Shown: one piece after another, positions 61,672 through 64,000 of the stretch
How the letters are laid out: each line of letters starts with the position of its first letter
How positions within the stretch are numbered: position 1 is the stretch's first letter
Source: Vibrio profundi
GTDB taxonomy: Bacteria; Pseudomonadota; Gammaproteobacteria; Enterobacterales; Vibrionaceae
Assembly (NCBI RefSeq): GCF_005281835.1
Contig: NZ_RZIS01000001.1
Location: forward strand, 186,001 to 250,000
Direction of reading: 5' to 3'
DNA length: 64,000 nucleotides
Position numbers and translations under genes: made by a program
The notes under the pieces: generated by a model
Database searches by the model: none
Told to the model about the DNA's origin: nothing
Seen by the model: only the letters and a program-made list of their open reading frames with translations

Positions 61672-62724
61672 ATGTCGAATATTGAATTTAATCCCGTTGA
61701 TCACCCTCACCGTCGTTACAACCCACTGACGGGCCAGTGGATTTTGGTTTCACCGCACCGTGCTAAACGTCCATGGAGCGGGCAAGACGAAGAGCCGTCC
61801 ACGGCGCAACTGCCAAGCTACGACAAAGAATGTTTCTTGTGCCCTACGAACGCACGCATTTCTGGTGATGAGAACCCTGATTATCAAGGCACTTACGTTT
61901 TTAGCAACGATTTTGCCGCGCTAATGCCGGACGCACCTGCTGCGCCAGAATCTGATAACCCGCTATTTAAAACGCAAGGTGTGCGCGGGTTAAGCCGAGT
62001 GATTTGCTTCTCTCCAGACCACAGCAAAACCTTACCAGAGCTGCCAGTTAATAAAATTCGTGGCGTGATTGATACTTGGAACGAACAAATTGAAGAGTTA
62101 GGTCAAGATTACGTGTGGGTTCAGGCCTTTGAAAATAAAGGCGAGACCATGGGCTGTTCTCAGCCTCACCCACACGGTCAGATTTGGGCGAACAGCTTTT
62201 TACCAAACGAGATTGAGCGCAAAGAAAAACTGCTAAAAGAATATTTCGAACAGCAAGGCTCAAACCTACTGGTTGATTACGTTGAAGCGGAAATGAAAGA
62301 TGGCTCCCGTACCGTGGTTGAAACCGAGCACTGGATTGCCGTAGTCCCTTACTGGGCAGCGTGGCCGTTCGAAACCATGTTGCTACCCAAGACTCACATT
62401 CGCCGTATGAGTGAGTTAACAGATGAGCAGCGCGATGATTTAGCGGTGGCGATCAAGAAACTGACTAGTCGTTACGACAACTTGTTCCAATGCTCTTTCC
62501 CTTACTCGATGGGTTGGCATTACGCACCGTTCTTTGAAGAAGGCACAGACATCGATCATTGGCAGTTGCATGCCATCTTCTACCCGCCACTTTTGCGCAG
62601 TGCATCGGTACGTAAGTTCATGGTGGGCTATGAAATGCTAGCAGAATCTCAGCGTGATTTGACCGCCGAGCAAGCAGCGCAGCGTTTACGTGATTTGAGC
62701 GATGTTCACTACAAAGAGCAGTAA
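61672..62724 (+). CDS. galT: Galactose-1-phosphate uridylyltransferase GalT
   Basis: 350 residues. Transfers UMP from UDP-glucose to galactose 1-phosphate. The uridylylated His lies in [12 protein letters not shown], the N-terminal zinc cysteines in CFLCPTNAR. It begins 83 bases after galE. The gap contains a small GCATTC...GAATGC hairpin (61612-61637). Confidence 0.97.
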   Translation: MSNIEFNPVDHPHRRYNPLTGQWILVSPHRAKRPWSGQDEEPSTAQLPSYDKECFLCPTNARISGDENPDYQGTYVFSNDFAALMPDAPAAPESDNPLFKTQGVRGLSRVICFSPDHSKTLPELPVNKIRGVIDTWNEQIEELGQDYVWVQAFENKGETMGCSQPHPHGQIWANSFLPNEIERKEKLLKEYFEQQGSNLLVDYVEAEMKDGSRTVVETEHWIAVVPYWAAWPFETMLLPKTHIRRMSELTDEQRDDLAVAIKKLTSRYDNLFQCSFPYSMGWHYAPFFEEGTDIDHWQLHAIFYPPLLRSASVRKFMVGYEMLAESQRDLTAEQAAQRLRDLSDVHYKEQ

Positions 62725-62819
62725 TAGGCAATGAACCGTTCGTAGAGATGCGAGCGGTACACGCTTACGCCATCAGATTTAAGCAATCAAAAATTTATAA
62801 GAATTAAAGAGATATTCTC

Positions 62820-63974
62820 ATGACTGATCTAATCAAAAACGTGACTGATTCATTTAACGCAGTGCTGTCTTACCAACCGACACATATCATTCAAGCTCCG
62901 GGGAGAGTGAACCTAATTGGTGAACATACCGATTACAATGATGGTTTTGTCCTACCGTGTGCCATTAACTACCAAACCGTAGTGGCGGCAGCAAAGCGCG
63001 ATGACAATATTGTGCGAGTAGTGTCGGTGGATTACGGCAATGCTGTAGATGAATTCGATCTCACCCAAGCCATCACTTTCCAGCAAGATAAAATGTGGTC
63101 GAACTACATTCGCGGTGTGGTGAAATGTTTGCGTGAGCGCGGTTTTGAATTTCAAGGCGCTGATATTTCTGTGAGCGGTAATGTGCCACAAGGAGCAGGC
63201 TTAAGTTCATCGGCGGCTTTAGAAGTAGTGATTGGCCAGACATTTAAGGTTTTGTATAACCTAGAAATATCTCAAGCTGAAGTGGCCTTAAATGGTCAGC
63301 AAGCAGAAAACGAGTTCGTTGGCTGTAACTGCGGCATTATGGATCAAATGATTTCGGCAGAAGGCCGTGAAAATCACGCCATGCTTTTGGACTGCCGCAG
63401 TCTAGAAACTCAAGCGGTATCAATGCCGGAAGATATGGCGGTTGTCATCATTAATTCCAATAAAAAACGTGGTTTGGTCGACAGTGAATACAATACCCGT
63501 CGTCAGCAATGTGAAGAAGCAGCCCGTATTTTTGGCGTTCCGGCACTGCGTGATGTCACTATCGAACAGTTTAATGAGAAAGTGAGTGAACTCGACGAAC
63601 TGGTTGCTAAGCGAGCGCGTCACGTGATCACTGAGAACGACCGTACTGTTGCTGCTGCGGATGCGCTACGCAATCATGATATGAAGCGCATGGCGCAGCT
63701 GATGGCGGAATCTCATGCTTCAATGCGTGATGATTTTGAAATCACAGTTCGTGAAGTAGACGTGCTGGTTGAAATGGTGAAAGAGGTGATTGGTGAAGAA
63801 GGTGGTGTACGTATGACTGGCGGTGGCTTCGGCGGTTGTATTGTGTCACTGGTTCGCCCTGACATGGTGGAAGCGGTGAAAGCCGTAGTCGAAGAAAAGT
63901 ATCACGCTGAAACTGGGCTTAATGCTTCGATTTATGTCTGCCAAGCGAAAAATGGCGCTGGCTTGATTGCTTAA
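62820..63974 (+). CDS. galK: Galactokinase GalK
   Basis: 384 residues (E. coli 382). Phosphorylates galactose to galactose 1-phosphate. GHMP kinase motifs: [23 protein letters not shown], the P-loop [13 protein letters not shown], and the C-terminal [14 protein letters not shown] precedes the ATG. A galM gene may follow beyond the window, of which only 26 bases remain. Confidence 0.97.
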   Translation: MTDLIKNVTDSFNAVLSYQPTHIIQAPGRVNLIGEHTDYNDGFVLPCAINYQTVVAAAKRDDNIVRVVSVDYGNAVDEFDLTQAITFQQDKMWSNYIRGVVKCLRERGFEFQGADISVSGNVPQGAGLSSSAALEVVIGQTFKVLYNLEISQAEVALNGQQAENEFVGCNCGIMDQMISAEGRENHAMLLDCRSLETQAVSMPEDMAVVIINSNKKRGLVDSEYNTRRQQCEEAARIFGVPALRDVTIEQFNEKVSELDELVAKRARHVITENDRTVAAADALRNHDMKRMAQLMAESHASMRDDFEITVREVDVLVEMVKEVIGEEGGVRMTGGGFGGCIVSLVRPDMVEAVKAVVEEKYHAETGLNASIYVCQAKNGAGLIA

Positions 63975-64000
63975 TCAGCGACTTTTCATTTCATCATCGG

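Overview
The window is a chromosomal segment of a gammaproteobacterium, almost certainly a Vibrio. The left part follows a backbone order known from both Vibrio cholerae and Escherichia coli (a TatD-family DNase, nupC, deoCABD, ytjB/serB, a double-PilZ protein, radA, a second EF-G gene). It also carries a VF530-type (DUF2132) gene and a complete Tad/Flp pilus locus. Base composition is moderately AT-rich. The species cannot be fixed from the sequence alone.

Layout. (1) 1-7050: 3' end of a TatD-family hydrolase, the nucleoside transporter nupC, and the deoxyribonucleoside catabolic operon deoC-deoA-deoB-deoD behind a long, hairpin-rich leader. (2) 7061-15332: divergent ytjB/serB, plzC-like PilZ protein, radA, fusA2 and a small VF530-family gene. 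(3) 15376-16637: a LysR regulator divergent from a DUF1127 protein. (4) 17110-33060: a Tad (Flp, type IVb/IVc pilus) locus split in two by an oppositely oriented acyl-CoA ligase. TadE/F/G-type genes come first; then an AraC regulator, two Flp prepilins, a prepilin peptidase, a winged-helix/AAA ATPase of unknown role, rcpC, rcpA, a small lipoprotein gene, tadZ, tadA, tadB, tadC, tadD and a strong terminator. (5) 33100-36345: chromate transporter chrA with a divergent LysR gene, then a PAP2-type phosphatase. (6) 36637-63974: a galactoside region of about 27 kb.

The galactoside region holds three modules. Module A is an ABC sugar importer with a LacZ-type GH2 beta-galactosidase, a MalK-type ATPase and a GH36 alpha-galactosidase. 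Module B corresponds gene for gene to the E. coli ebgR-ebgA-ebgC-ygjI-ygjJ-ygjK cluster, but with the YgjI-type permease present twice. Module C is galE-galT-galK. GalR-type operators sit in front of modules A and C; the one before galE is a perfect 20-bp palindrome. A different palindrome, TTAGTAAAAGTTTTACTAA, lies upstream of ebgA and is the best candidate EbgR operator. The likely logic is uptake and hydrolysis of alpha- and beta-galactosides by modules A and B, with galactose entering the Leloir pathway through module C.

No tRNA, rRNA, CRISPR array, transposase, integrase or prophage gene was seen. The points most worth a second look are the deoC leader RNA, the Tad-associated winged-helix ATPase and pseudo-receiver AraC protein, the shared operator architecture of the galactoside modules, the duplicated permease, and an EbgA that keeps the residues linked to weak lactase activity in E. 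coli beside a true LacZ-type enzyme.
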